A stretch of 64,000 nt of DNA from Psococerastis gibbosa (GCA_963971405.1 OZ020490.1:6062874-6126873), one strand, 5' to 3'. Shown: positions 22,101 through 34,600, counted from the stretch's first letter. Notes: a model not told the origin generated them from the letters alone. A program made the numbers and translations.

Positions 22101-24320
22101 TTTGCAGCGATTTTTATATATCGTATTAAATAAAATAAAAGCATTATTAACTGCTATAAATTAATAAATTAATTGGTTCCCCATCCTCCAATAATTGAAA
22201 TATACTGTTGACCTGTCCATACTAATTCTACTCTACTTTGGGATTTTTGCAGCGATTTTTATATATCGTAATAAATAAAATAAAAACATTATTAACTGCT
22301 ATAAATTAATTGGTCCCCCATCCTCCAATTATTGAAATATACTGTTGACCTGTCCATACTAATTCTACTCTACTTTTGGATTTTTGCAGCCATTTTTATA
22401 TATCGTATTAAATAAAATAAAAACATTATTAACTGCTATAAATTAATTGGTCCCCCATCCTCCAATTATTGAAATATACTGTTGACCTGTCCATACTAAT
22501 TCTACTCTACTTTGGGATTTTTGCAGCGATTTTTATATATCGTATTAAATAAAATAAAAGCATTATTAACTGCTATAAATTAATAAATTAATTGGTCCCC
22601 CATCCTCCAATTATTGAAATATACTGTTGACCTGTCCATACTAATTCTACTCTACTTTTGGATTTTTGCAGCGATTTTTATATATCGTATTAAATAAAAT
22701 AAAAAAATTATTAACTGCTATAAATTAATTGGTCCCCCATCCTCCAATTATTGAAATATACTGTTGACCTGTCCATACTAATTCTACTCTACTTTTGGAT
22801 TTTTGCAGCCATTTTTATATATCGTATTAAATAAAATAAAAACATTATTAACTGCTATAAATTAATAAATTAATTGGTCCCCCATCCTCCAATTATTGAA
22901 ATATACTGTTGACCTGTCCATACTAATTCTACTCTACTTTGGGATTTTTGCAGCGATTTTTATATATCGTATTAAATAAAATAAAAGCATTATTAACTGC
23001 TATAAATTAATAAATTAATTGGTTCCCCATCCTCCAATAATTGAAATATACTGTTGACCTGTCCATACTAATTCTACTCTACTTTGGGATTTTTGCAGCG
23101 ATTTTTATATATCGTAATAAATAAAATAAAAACATTATTAACTGCTATAAATTAATTGGTCCCCCATCCTCCAATTATTGAAATATACTGTTGACCTGTC
23201 CATACTAATTCTACTCTACTTTTGGATTTTTGCAGCCATTTTTATATATCGTATTAAATAAAATAAAAACATTATTAACTGCTATAAATTAATTGGTCCC
23301 CCATCCTCCAATTATTGAAATATACTGTTGACCTGTCCATACTAATTCTACTCTACTTTTGGATTTTTGCAGCCATTTTTATATATCGTATTAAATAAAA
23401 TAAAAACATTATTAACTGCTATAAATTAATTGGTCCCCCATCCTCCAATTATTGAAATATACTGTTGACCTGTCCATACTAATTCTACTCTACTTTTGGA
23501 TTTTTGCAGCCATTTTTATATATCGTATTAAATAAAATAAAAACATTATTAACTGCTATAAATTAATTGGTCCCCCATCCTCCAATTATTGAAATATACT
23601 GTTGACCTGTCCATACTAATTCTACTCTACTTTTGGATTTTTGCAGCGATTTTTATATATCGTATTAAATAAAATAAAAGCATTATTAACTGCTATAAAT
23701 TAATTGGTCCCCCATCCTCCAATTATTGAAATATACTGTTGACCTGTACATACTAATTCTACTCTACTTTTGGATTTTTGCAGCGATTTTTATATATCGT
23801 ATTAAATAAAATAAAAACATTATTAACTGCTATAAATTAATTGGTCCCCCATCCTCCAATTATTGAAATATACTGTTGACCTGTACATACTAATTCTACT
23901 CTACTTTTGGATTTTTGCAGCGATTTTTATATATCGTATTAAATAAAATAAAAACATTATTAACTGCTATAAATTAATTGGTCCCCCATCCTCCAATTAT
24001 TGAAATATACTGTTGACCTGTCCATACTAATTCTACTCTACTTTTGGATTTTTGCAGCCATTTTTATATATCGTATTAAATAAAATAAAAACATTATTAA
24101 CTGCTATAAATTAATAAATTAATTGGTCCCCCATCCTCCAATTATTGAAATATACTGTTGACCTGTCCATACTAATTCTACTCTACTTTGGGATTTTTGC
24201 AGCGATTTTTATATATCGTATTAAATAAAATAAAAGCATTATTAACTGCTATAAATTAATAAATTAATTGGTTCCCCATCCTCCAATAATTGAAATATAC
24301 TGTTGACCTGTCCATACTAA
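19136..24320. repeat. Satellite array, about 37 units of 145 or 137 bp
   Basis: Units begin attctactctacttt and end gacctgtccatactaattct. Two length classes differ by 8 bp (ttaataaattaattgg versus ttaattgg). Other diagnostic variants are ttttgg/tttggg, gcagcca/gcagcga, cgtaataaat/cgtattaaat, aaagc/aaaac and ggtccccc/ggttcccc. The order of variants repeats in blocks of mostly 6-9 units, so the array has higher-order structure. The array ends 12 bp before a SINE. Confidence 0.95.
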
Positions 24321-24332
24321 TATTTTATTATA

Positions 24333-24545
24333 TAGCGTAGTGGTACAGAGTCCGGCTTTCACCCGAAAGGTTGTTGGTTCGAGTCCCACACTTGGTACAT
24401 TTTCTGGCCATGCTTCGGAGGGCCTGTAAATCAGGCGGTCCCGGGTCTTCCTGATTGAGACTTGAAGGTAATTGAGGGCTTTATTGCCCTAACTCCGCTA
24501 GGTTGGCTTAGTAATGGAACAAAAAGTCAATATTTGTTTATTTAT
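24333..24545 (+). repeat. tRNA-derived SINE, full-looking copy
   Basis: Head tagcgtagtggtacagagtc fits box A and ggttcgagtcc (24376-24386) fits box B. A unique body follows, then taactccgctaggttggctt and a (ttta)n tail. It directly abuts the satellite end. Confidence 0.85.
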
Positions 24546-24873
24546 TGAATGGCAAGTTTAATATGTTAAAAAATTAGCTTCAGCATGGCTTTAAAAACTC
24601 CGACCTAAGCTTTTTTAACCTTTTCATTTTTGTTTCTATAAACATACCAGATATAAAAGCAAGGGCATTGCTGAAGGGGATTTTAAAAATCCTCTTGTGT
24701 GGTCAATTATAAATACGAAAAGCTCGTTACTTTCAGCTTATATAAAGCACAGTAGGTAGCTTAACCTCTCGAGGGCATCATAATGAATTTATTTTGCCAT
24801 TGACAGCGTTTATTTGGAGTTCTGTACCATGGGGTACTTTTGAATTATGTACATATTAAATATACAGATAAAT

Positions 24874-25015
24874 GTGGAGAGATTATGTCCCTGACGCTGA
24901 GATCCTGAGACAAATGGATACAGAAGCCGAGTTGCTGCTGACGGTTAAGAAACGGAAACTAACATACATCGGCCATGTGATGAAAAACGAAAGGCAGCGC
25001 CTTCTGCTTTTATAA
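24874..25015 (+). pseudogene. RTE-like LINE C-terminal fragment
   Basis: Reads AEILRQMDTEAELLLTVKKR then KLTYIGHVMKNERQRLLL, the same RTE end as elsewhere, truncated on both sides. Confidence 0.75.
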
Positions 25016-25644
25016 AAAAGCTCAGAAACATTCTGTTCGTTCTGTTATTATTGGCAACTATAATAATAATAATAACAATTCGTATATTTTTTTAAAATGA
25101 TTGGCGTAACAAATTATTTTGTAGGCCCCCTTAACGTGAAGTTGTGCGGGGTACCTACCAACTCAAGTTGACAAAATTAATTATAATAATGAAGTAATTA
25201 AAAAATAAAAATAGTAATATACATACAATAATACACCTATACATATTTATAGCCTATAGTTATTATATATAATCAGCCAAGTAGGCAGCATTAACTGGCA
25301 GCAGTGCCTCTGGTATACTCCAATGCGGCCCTTATGTACTACAATAATTACTCACAGTAGTCAGTAATTTGTTTTCTATTTAAAGTCCTGGCACCCCCGG
25401 TAGATTTTTGAAAAGCAGTATATGTGACATTTGCTTGGTACCAAAAACTCCGCCTAGACGTAGTTTTTATGTAGATGGGGAGACTGACAAGCCCGAGCGC
25501 AGTATTTCTAGTATTACGGGTAGCGGTTTTTATTAGAGAAGACTCTAAATATTTTTTGACATGAAGTAAAATTGTTTTTTTATGTAGAGAGTGGAGTGGC
25601 AATAACTTAACGATTGATATAGCCTATACAGTAACAGAACGGCA

Positions 25645-25960
25645 TCAGTGCATTTGAAATGTGGGTATATACCTGTAGACAAATGTTGCGCATATCCTGG
25701 AGAGGTCGTGTCCCTAAAACGTTGAGATTCTGACGCGAATGGATACAGAAGTAGAGTTGCTGCTGATGGTTAAGAAACGGAAACTAGCATACATGGGCCA
25801 TGTGATGAGGAGCGAAATGCATCGCCTCCTGCATGTAATTATCCAAGATAGAAGGACAAAGGGTTCCCGGCAGAAGAAGAACATCCTGGTTTAAAAACTT
25901 GAAGCAGTGGTTTGGCAAGAGCATGACTTCCCTTTTCAGATCAGCAGTCTTCAGTTACCT
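25645..25960 (+). pseudogene. RTE-like LINE C-terminal fragment
   Basis: Homologous to 12771-13140: a LRISWRGRVP segment, then ELLLMVKKRKLAYMGHVMR and a RQKKNIL end, broken by stops and small shifts. Confidence 0.75.
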
Positions 25961-26139
25961 TAGGGGAAGACGCGCTACTAAAAGTAAGCATAGGTTCATA
26001 AAGACTTCTCCAAGACATTATTTATTTATAATACAAGGAATTATATCAATATTAATATTTTTATATTAAATTATATTTATTTTGTATTATATTTTTAATA
26101 TTAATATTTTCGGAGTCATAAGGGACAGGTTCGGAATCC

Positions 26140-26345
26140 ACTATAATCAGGAAGTCCACCCAGTCAGTCAACTGCCCTACTCCCCGAGGTGTAAGAGTCT
26201 GTCCTTAGGGTGCCTCAAGTTATTAAACAGACTCACTCTCCCCGCCAGCCTGATAGGGTTGCTTAAAGCAGAAATGCTGAAAGCGGGCGTGAAAAAAAGT
26301 TTTCCTAGACTTATGGAGCAATGCCTGGGGCAATTGAAGCTCAAA
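26140..26345. repeat. Repeat, inverted relative of 60650-60760 and 63270-63390
   Basis: Contains cagtcaactgccctactccc, then ctcaagttattaaacagactcactc, which read in reverse in the two right-hand copies. It contains a short open frame but no recognised domain. Confidence 0.6.
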
Positions 26346-26559
26346 GTCAGATAGCTTGGTTCTTTGTTATTTCCCCAGGAAAATCTGTTATTTTGGAAAA
26401 CGACGTTAACGCAAGCAGAGTCAGCCGGCAGGGGAAGTCAGAAAAGTGAAATTAACGAAAAGGGGGTAAGTAATCATCTAGATGGGGGAGCTCCCCCGGG
26501 CCCCAGGGGAGTCGAAACTTGCAAAACTTACAACTTTAATTAGTGTCGCACCCAAAACT

Positions 26560-26720
26560 AAAACCCGTAAGAAACACCATTGCTGACGTCTAATTATTAG
26601 ACTATCTGGAATGGGAAATTTTCCTTCTGATTTTATGGGCATGTAACTATTCGGATAATCGACTTCGATGGCAAAGTGCAGCAGCCCTATTATGGCGACT
26701 TGGGAATAACGTAACACCGA
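26560..26720. repeat. Interspersed repeat family Q, fragment
   Basis: Shares tatctggaatgggaaa and ttcggataatcgacttcga with 27380-27595. Further members or parts lie at 9665-9790 (reverse), 48605-48745 (reverse), 55977-56190 and 63187-63255. A tRNA box A-like string (tggcatagtggtagc) is seen in the 55977 copy. Confidence 0.55.
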
Positions 26721-27084
26721 GGTTTATTCAATAGTTTTAAACAAATGAGTGCAAAATGCGCGGGAAATTAAAATTGATAAATCCACGGCTATAGGCCTAC
26801 TTTTGGTGATTTTCAATTTTTTCTCCCTTTATTAATTAAAACTTTTATTATACTCGTATTTCAAAATACTACCTGTACATTTTAAATAAATAAATATTAT
26901 TATAATATTATGAATAAGACTACAACTAGGGCTGGCCTTGAAAAACCGGTTTCTAATGGCGTTTATGACGCTTGGCCCGGTGGTGGAAGAATTGGCCGAC
27001 GGACTAAAGCCCGTCGTTTCCAGGGACGCCCGATTGCTCATGTTCGTTGGTGTACGCAGAGAGGGTGCAATCTTCGAGGAGGCT

Positions 27085-27307
27085 TCTTCCATGTCTCAAT
27101 AGGTTGAGGGTGGGAGTGACACGGTGCCGTAGCAATCTCGTGCGTTGGGGACTTTCTGATAACCCCATGTGCGACTGCGGAGCCCTGCAGGACGATCGGC
27201 ATCTTCTGATCTGTCCAAGGATGAGCTGCCCTATCACGCAAGGGGACTTGGACCAGGGAACTGACAAGGCCATCCAGGTCGCAATTTTCTGGCGGAACGT
27301 GTCCTGA
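27085..27307 (+). pseudogene. Non-LTR retrotransposon C-terminal fragment
   Basis: The plus frame reads LNRLRVGVTRCRSNLVRWGL then CDCGALQDDRHLLICPRM and ends ILVAIFWRNVS-like before a stop at 27305. This is the LNxLRxGxxRC...CxCG...QxxxHLLxCP end of jockey/CR1-type ORF2 proteins. The RT is absent. Confidence 0.75.
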
Positions 27308-27379
27308 TGGCCCGGACACGTAAACTAACTAACTAATTATAAATAAGTAGTATTACGTTAATCCCAAATCGCAGTAATG

Positions 27380-27595
27380 GGGCTACTGACGTCTAAATAC
27401 CAGAATATCTGGAATGGGAAAATTTCCATATGATTTTAAGGGCATGTATTCGGATAATCGACTTCGACGGCAAGGTGGTAGCGTGCTTGTACTTTTGCGA
27501 GTCTCTATACGCCATACGATCGGAGACGAGTCGTAACTCAACACGGGTTCTAACCTACAGAGGCGACGAATTTTGAGGTCAATCGGCTGCATTCA
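27380..27595. repeat. Interspersed repeat family Q, longer copy
   Basis: Contains ttcggataatcgacttcgac, then ggcaaggtggtagcgtgcttg and tacagaggcgacgaatttt. Homologous to 55977-56190 and reversed at 48605-48745. Confidence 0.6.
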
Positions 27596-27689
27596 TTAAA
27601 TTCTATGTATGCAATTAAACTTTTATTAAAAAAAAAAAAATAAGGAAATAGCAATTCCTTAAAAGGTACTGTAAATTGTACTACGGTAC

Positions 27690-27775
27690 TGTGTTTGTTG
27701 CTGACCCTTAGTTGAGTGAAAAAGAGAGCAATATGGCTGTAACTCCGCTAGGGTGGTCTCAACAAAAAAATAAAA
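27690..27775 (+). repeat. SINE 3' tail fragment
   Basis: taactccgctagggtggtct followed by an A-rich tail, as at 16355. Confidence 0.6.
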
Positions 27776-28621
27776 TTCTAAAAATATAAAAAAAATGTGG
27801 TTATATATTTATTTACTCTTATAATTAACGCAACCGATACCGCCAGCCAGATAGCCCAGACTAACCGAAAGAGCAAGAAGGACAACATGTCAAAAATTTA
27901 GCTGACCTAAAATTCTTTCTCGAAAACGTTGCTAGCTCCTATACTATCTGTTTTTTTTTTTTTTTTTTTTTAAACTATTTAGCACAATTCATTGTCATTA
28001 AGTATGCACCTTTACTACCCATTGTTCTTATCCTGAAAATGACGAATATGCCTTTTCTACACAAAAAGAAGTAAAGCTAACGAATGTCTTCGTAACGTGG
28101 TCAGAATATGCCATACTTCATTGTTATCAATTAACTGTGTACCTTCAGTAAGTGAACATTGCAACCCCCTAAAGGCGTAAACGCTTGACAATGCCACGTC
28201 TCTTTAAGCAGGTTAATAAGCACATCACGTCTTGAGCAAATTACAGTGATGAACTACGGTCGTCGGTGGCCAGGCAAAGCCTCCCCCAGGGGGGGGGGAG
28301 GGGTCAAAAGAGGGGGGGGGCGAAGTTGACCCCGGCCTTCTGCTATCTAGGTAATTTATCAGGGGCGGAGCACTGGGGGAGATTGATGGTGTTAGTGGAA
28401 CTGTTCACCTCGACAGTCAGTGACAAATCAGTCGCCTCTTGACACCCGGGGGGCAGCTTCTGCCCCCTTCCCCCACTTCCGAAAAAGGGGAGAAGGGTTC
28501 CCTGCAAAGTTGGAGGTGGACAAAAAAAAAGTCGTGGAATAATTATATGAAATGGGAAATTTAAGTTTGGACAAAAACAGATGGCTGATATCCCTCTGGT
28601 CGTTTTTTGCAAAAGTCATGT

Positions 28622-28661
<40 letters not shown>

Positions 28662-28697
28662 ACAGAACGCCATAATATGAGGAAACTTTGACGGAAG

Positions 28698-28950
28698 CTA
28701 TGGAGAACAGAATCAGTACATTTGAAATGTGGGTACATACACTATGCTGAGGTCCTGAGGCGAATGGTTACAGAAGCAGAGTTGTTGTTGACGGTTAAGA
28801 AATGGAAACTAACATACATCGGTTATGCTATGAGGAACGAAAAGTATTGCCTTCTGCATGTAATAATCCAAGGAAAGATCGAAGGGCAGAGGGCTCCCGG
28901 CAGAAGAAAAACATCCTGGTTGAGAAACATCCTAAATTGTAATGTAACAA
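28698..28950 (+). pseudogene. RTE-like LINE C-terminal fragment
   Basis: Reads AEVLRRMVTEAELLLTVKKW, MRNEKYCLLHVIIQGKIEGQ and RAPGRRKTSWLRNI. The best-preserved copy of the RTE end in the window. Confidence 0.8.
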
Positions 28951-29880
28951 AATTTAACAGGCGTAAGCATTAAATAAACAAGTTTGGGTACGAGTCTAAT
29001 CCAATAGTATTGTTGTTATTATTTAGAAGACTTTTTTTATTGACGTAGGGCAAGTTGTATTAGCTAATTGAAACTTGACCAGCCAAGGGGAATGAGTCGA
29101 CCTGCGGCCCGATCATGGCGATTATAATACCGGGGTTAATAATAATACCCTGGAATTAAAAACGTAAGCAAGATAATTTTACAATGGAAAGTGCTATTAA
29201 AAATGTGTGTGTTTACAGTTTTAACCCTAGGAGTAAGTTAATATCATCCCGTGTCTGGAGACCGTTATCAATATGGCTGCTAGTGTAGCCTGCACAAGAT
29301 AAGTACGCAATTTGGCGGGGAAAATAGCCTGCTCAAGCTAGGTACAAGGTTTTTGATCGGGTCCAGGTATTCGTTCTGCTATGCTGCAATGTGTAAGACT
29401 TCTATATTTTTTGCGTTGAAACTTATTTCCGATAGTTGGCTTATAGTTAACGGGTGCTTCGTAAGGCATATTATGGCTCCCGCCGCTCCAGTTAATATTA
29501 TATGGTTATTATATACCAATCGCCAAAATCGGCCCTCTGGTTTTTAATATTGTTCACGGTTCAAAAGCTGTAGTGAAATTGTGTAAGTACCAGCTACATA
29601 CAATGTATTAAAATGTGGAAGAACATTTCTTCAATGTAATTCCATCTCATTATGTCTGTCCATGATCAAACCCGCTTTCAGCCCATTGTTTCACATATTT
29701 GTGCCACTAATGAAAAATATTCTATACACAGCAGAAAAGAAACACTAACTCGGGAAACATTTTAATCCCAACATTAATCTCATGTTGACAATTAAAAACT
29801 ATAACAAACTGAAAAATGACGACATGTTATTCTATATGTAAATAGCTGAACGGAAACTGCAGTTTTGAAACTTCAAACAT

Positions 29881-30245
29881 TAGCAGGGACAAAGTTTTGA
29901 AACTTTGGATTGCAAGCAGAGATGCATATCGCGCTGAGTTTTACTGCTGTGGAAAATTGAGCAGTTACAATGCAATGTGAAACTTTACTACCGGGAAACG
30001 TGAGTATAACAGAGCGAATAATTTATGGTTTTTGTTTTCTGTCGCTATAGTCTGTACTAGGTAGCCTTTTCCTTATTAAAAATTGCATTATTTTTTTACG
30101 TGAAAACTTTATAGGTACTTTTCTTGCTGTACTTTTCTTGCTTGTACCTAAGTATTTTCTTTCTTTATTTCATTTTTGTGTACGCTCTTCTTCGGAAGTG
30201 CGTTCAGAAATTACCCTTTCGAATGCACCAACCTATCATCGATTT
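29881..30245. other. 365 bp present only in duplication copy A
   Basis: In copy B ttcaaacat joins directly to gttcccataatg (44056/44057). No inverted ends or target duplication are evident, so this looks like a deletion in B. Confidence 0.6.
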
Positions 30246-30329
30246 GTTCCCATAATAAATTTCTCAGCGTCTCAAGTGCGTGTGTACCTACAGGGCTTTA
30301 GGCTTTTCCCTTCAATTTTCTCATCGAGT

Positions 30330-30983
30330 GTACATCCCGTAGGAAATTGGCAGCTCGAAATTTAATACGTTTTATTTTTTATTTAATTAACTAAGCAAGT
30401 TACTAAAGATATGGCTCATTTAATTTGCAGAAGACTACGTCTTCATGGATCATATAATAAGGTGTTTTTAATTTTCGAAATTGTAGTTTTTTCATATTAG
30501 GTATCTATTTTAGCCGAAAAATTATTGTTCATAAATTATTATCATGTGTATGAAAAATTAAAATTTCGAAAATTAAAAATACTTTAGGCGTTTATTCCAC
30601 TTGTCATATTTTCTTCATTTTTGCATTAAAAAATGATGAGATTTTTGTTTTAAGGAGACTATTATGTAGATACTTAACTTATCTATTAGAAATTAAGTTA
30701 TAATATGGTAGCAGACATCAATAATAAGTCTCTACCATATTATAACTTAATTAATAATAGATCAGTTAAGTATTTACTTAATAGTCTCCTTAAAATAAAA
30801 ATCGCATCATTTTTAATGCACAAATGAAGAAAATATGACAAGTGGAATACACGCCTTATTATATGATGGAAGAAGTAGTCTTCTATAACTTAAATGAGCC
30901 AAATCTTTAATAACTTGCTTAGTTCATTAAATAAAAAATAAACAGTTTTAAATTTCGGGCTGCCAAACTCCTACGGGCTGTAC
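30330..30983. mobile_element. Large palindrome (about 650 bp) with nested MITE and hairpin
   Basis: gtacatcccgtagg at the left mirrors cctacgggctgtac at the right, and the arms pair inward through aactaagcaagtta / taacttgcttagtt. At the centre sits the ggcg-tttattccac MITE (30587-30855). The left arm alone carries a 120 bp hairpin insert (30464-30581). Repeated in copy B at 44141-44741. Confidence 0.75.
30587..30855. mobile_element. Palindromic MITE (TTA-flanked family)
   Basis: Ends ggcgtttattccacttgtca and the reverse complement tgacaagtggaatacacgcc, with TTA on both sides and a long internal dyad around 30722. Confidence 0.8.
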
Positions 30984-31026
30984 TCTTACTCTTATGTTAG
31001 TTCCGCAATGCCGTTCAAACCTCTTA

Positions 31027-31200
31027 GGCGGCTATTCCATTTGCCAATATTCCGTCATTTATGCATCAATAATTAGTCTCTACCAGATTATAACTTAATT
31101 TATAATAGATAAGTTAAGTATCTACACGATAGTCTCCTTAAAACAAAAATCTCATTATTGATGCACAAATGACGAAATATTGACAAGTGGAATAGCCGCC
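31027..31200. mobile_element. Palindromic MITE (TTA-flanked family)
   Basis: About 48 bp arms: ggcggctattccatttgcca... and ...tgacaagtggaatagccgcc. TTA lies at 31024-31026 and 31201-31203. Confidence 0.85.
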
Positions 31201-31413
31201 TTAGACACAGACACAACCCAAAGTACGATAATATACTATCTATCCCAATGTTACAGTCACTATCGTTTACTACACATCTCTAATGCAAATATTGAACAAC
31301 GCGGTATTTCCTGGGAGTTGGCCTAATTTTCTCTGTATAATGTTGATTTATACGGATTACAGTATGACGATGGTATTGCCTGTTATGGTTAATTTTAATG
31401 GCCTCTGATAACT

Positions 31414-31454
31414 TTATAACATATAGTAATACTTCAATAAAGGCAATTGTCAGT
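31414..31454 (+). promoter_or_regulatory. Candidate core promoter of LPMO copy A
   Basis: TCAGT at 31450-31454 fits the arthropod initiator and lies 117 bp before the ATG. TTATAA (31414) and ATATAGTA (31421-31428) lie at about -38 and -31. Based on motif spacing only. Confidence 0.35.
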
Positions 31455-31568
31455 GTGCAGAGGAATGTCAAGGAAGGTGCGCTAAAGTTGAAAATTTTGT
31501 GTTATATTAATTAACGTTACATATTATAGAAAAGTGATTTTTTAGACTTATTATATTTCAAAGTTAAC

Positions 31569-31625
31569 ATGAGCTTAAGTGATTTCAGTAGAATATTTGT
31601 CTTAATAGCGATCTACGTTGTTCAG
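31569..31625 (+). CDS. LPMO copy A exon 1 (signal peptide)
   Basis: MSLSDFSRIFVLIAIYVVQ, donor CAG/GTAAGT, phase 0. Preceded by AAC at -3 to -1. Confidence 0.88.
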
Positions 31626-34600
31626 GTAAGTCCTATAGCTGAGGTTTCATCTCAAGAAGAAGCTGACCGTAGATATTGCTGACTACCCTTACATTACTCA
31701 AAATCTGTAAGCTTATGTTTTTTATTTGATTTTTTTTAAATAAAAGATTTAAAACAATTCAATGAATGTATCCGAATAACCTCTTCAGTCACCACAGTAG
31801 GTAATACCGGTGTTTAGTTATTTAATAAATAAGTGTAGAGGACGATTTCATACAGCACAAGCGGGGCTTGGGACCGCTTGTGATGTCCCTTTCTTAGGGA
31901 AAAAGAAGAAAGCCAAAGAAGAGAATTACACTTATAAGCTCAAATTGACTCAACGTTTTATTGCAATTGTATAAAGTTCAAAACACACAACGCTTGTTTT
32001 TGTTTATAGCGTTTCAAACGCACTTTGCCCAGCCTGTCTTTTCCTGCTGTAACCATACCATTGGTCATGGCTTCATGGACACGGCAAAATCAAACCACAT
32101 GAGAATTTTTCTCTGAATTAGGTATCCAAATTATGGCTAAATTCAGAAGCCCGTATTCTCTAACATGATGCTTTACAGGGGCTATGAAATCCTGTATCCC
32201 ACTGCAGCAATGGAGATAGTACTGGACTTCCCACCCCTCCATGTTGCAGCGGAAACTTCAGCCGAAAGGGCATTATTAGGAGCGGGTTAAAAAGGAGTGG
32301 AAGGGCAGTTAAGAGAGACTCAGCCTCTCTGACTACGTCTGACCACTGCCTGGATATGCCAAGCGATAGAATCCATCCAAAATACTGTTTTAGGAGGGAA
32401 TTCGAAACTATATTAGGGACAAAGAAAGAATACTGCGAATCAGCAGGAATTCTCAATAGTCACACAATCAAGTGGTTTACTGATGGCTCTAAGCTGGGAC
32501 ATACAAAACCAAGAACAGGCCTTGGCGTCTTTGGTCTTAGGGTTATATATCTGAAGTCTCTTGGGGATACAACTACAGTCTTGCAGATTCTGCAATGACG
32601 GAGTGGAGGACCTCAAGCACATTCTCCTTCATTGCGGTAGAATCGCACGAAGAAAAGCAGCATGCTCGGGAGGCTTGCAGTTACATGTAAAAGACCTACA
32701 ACTTCTAAATCCCCTCAAGATTCATGTTCTTTTAGCAAAAATTGGCGCGAAATATCAGTGGGGCTTTCCGCATTTTGACAGCAGTAATGTTTAAATTTCA
32801 AAGCTGATATTCATATAGCTGGACTTATCTAATTCTAACCTATTGAATTATTATTATTTTTATTATTTTTTTTTGTAGGCAAACGGTCATGGGTACTTGT
32901 ATGATCCACCAGGTCGCAGCACTGCATGGAGATTGGGGTTTAACACCCCTATCAACTATGACGACAATGGACTCAACTGCGGCGGATTTTCCGTAAGAAT
33001 ACCTTCAATTTTTTTTTTCAGATATAACGAGAAATGGCAATAAAGCCCTGGAAAATATATTCCGCCTGCGTCTAGCATATGCAATAGTAACAATTAATCT
33101 TTGTTGACAAGCATTGTGATTTTAATTTTCGATTCACCTTAAGTCTCGTAAATTTATTAATATTTTATATAAGTTTATTTCCGGATAAGGTATGCTCTGA
33201 AGTTGACGAGGCTGGAGGGGCCACCTATTGATATTGTGTACCTTATCAATTCACCTAAACCAGAAAGAAACGCGGCTGCTGGGCAACCCAAAGAGAGATG
33301 AGATATAATTTTTGCTTTCCAATTTATACGTAGTATAAGGAAAGCTTTGTGACGGTCGAAATTTTCGATTCCGATATTTCAATGGATTTACACGTTTTAA
33401 GGCCCCAGGAACCAAAAAAAGTGGTTTTTACGAAATGTCTGTCTGTCTGTTCGTTGATTTCCGGGCAAACTACTCGGTCGATTTTGATGAAATTCGGGAC
33501 GTAGGTTCACAAAAATCATACCTCGGAACGGTTTTTTTTTAATTGGGGCTAACTCAATTAGGGGGGGTTTAATTCTCAAAAAACTCCAAAGAAACGTCTA
33601 AAAAAATTATTTGCCGAAAACGGCTCCAACGATTTCTTTTAAATTCGCATATATTGTAGTTGTTATCAATGTTTATAAAATGCGGGGGGTCGCTTGCCCC
33701 TTGATAGTTTGCTTCGGGGGGTAAAAAAATAAAAATATGTAAATTTTAATGAAAAATGACTAAAAAATAATTTTTCTGCGAAACCTTTCTATCGATGATT
33801 TCTACCTTCAGGTATGTTTTAGGTGTTAAATTGAGTAACGAAACCGGATAGGTTCCTTTCCCAAAAAATATTTGGCTTTGCACAAAAAATTATTTTTTGA
33901 AAAAATGTTAGAAAATTCGCGCTCATTTGCATTGTGTGCCCTGCAATTGTTGCTGTGTGGTAATTAATGTGTTGGTCTGACCTTTCTAGAATTTATCTCA
34001 CTTCCAGTGACGTCAGGTGGACAACTAACTCCCCCCCCCCCCCCCCGAAATAACGGAAATTTAACCACTGGAAAATTATTTACCATGTAATTACTCATAT
34101 TCTCTATCTACTAATGTGCGTCAAATGGCCTACCAGCCAAGGACGGGCGTTGGCTGATGAAGAAGAAGAATATCTACTATAATGTTGATAAATTGGAAAG
34201 CATGTTCGGGTAAACTCGGACCTGTTCTTTTAATTGACTAGAAGTTCCGATAGTAAAACAAAAATAAAGCAAGCGGATATTCCTTTCACAGTGATCGATA
34301 AATTGTGCCGGAAACAGTATACATTTTTTAAAAAAAAATGTTTTTCATTACAGTAGCCTACAGGGACTTTTCATCAGTTATCAGAGAGGTTATCATTATT
34401 CTGTATTTTTAATTGGATTCAGCTATGCAGTAAAGCAAAAACTGTCCCATTTCCAAATTCAAATCAAATGCTTTTCAAATGCTTTTCAAATGCTTTTCAA
34501 ATGTCGATAGCAGAAATTGCTGTCTGACGATTCACCTGATTTTTTAATTAAATTTAGAGCAAATCGAAGGTACAGCGCTATACTTATCTATACCTAACCT

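Noticed and set aside
19136-24320. CRISPR-like array
   Set aside because: Units are tandem and similar over their full length, with no unique spacers. The context is eukaryotic.
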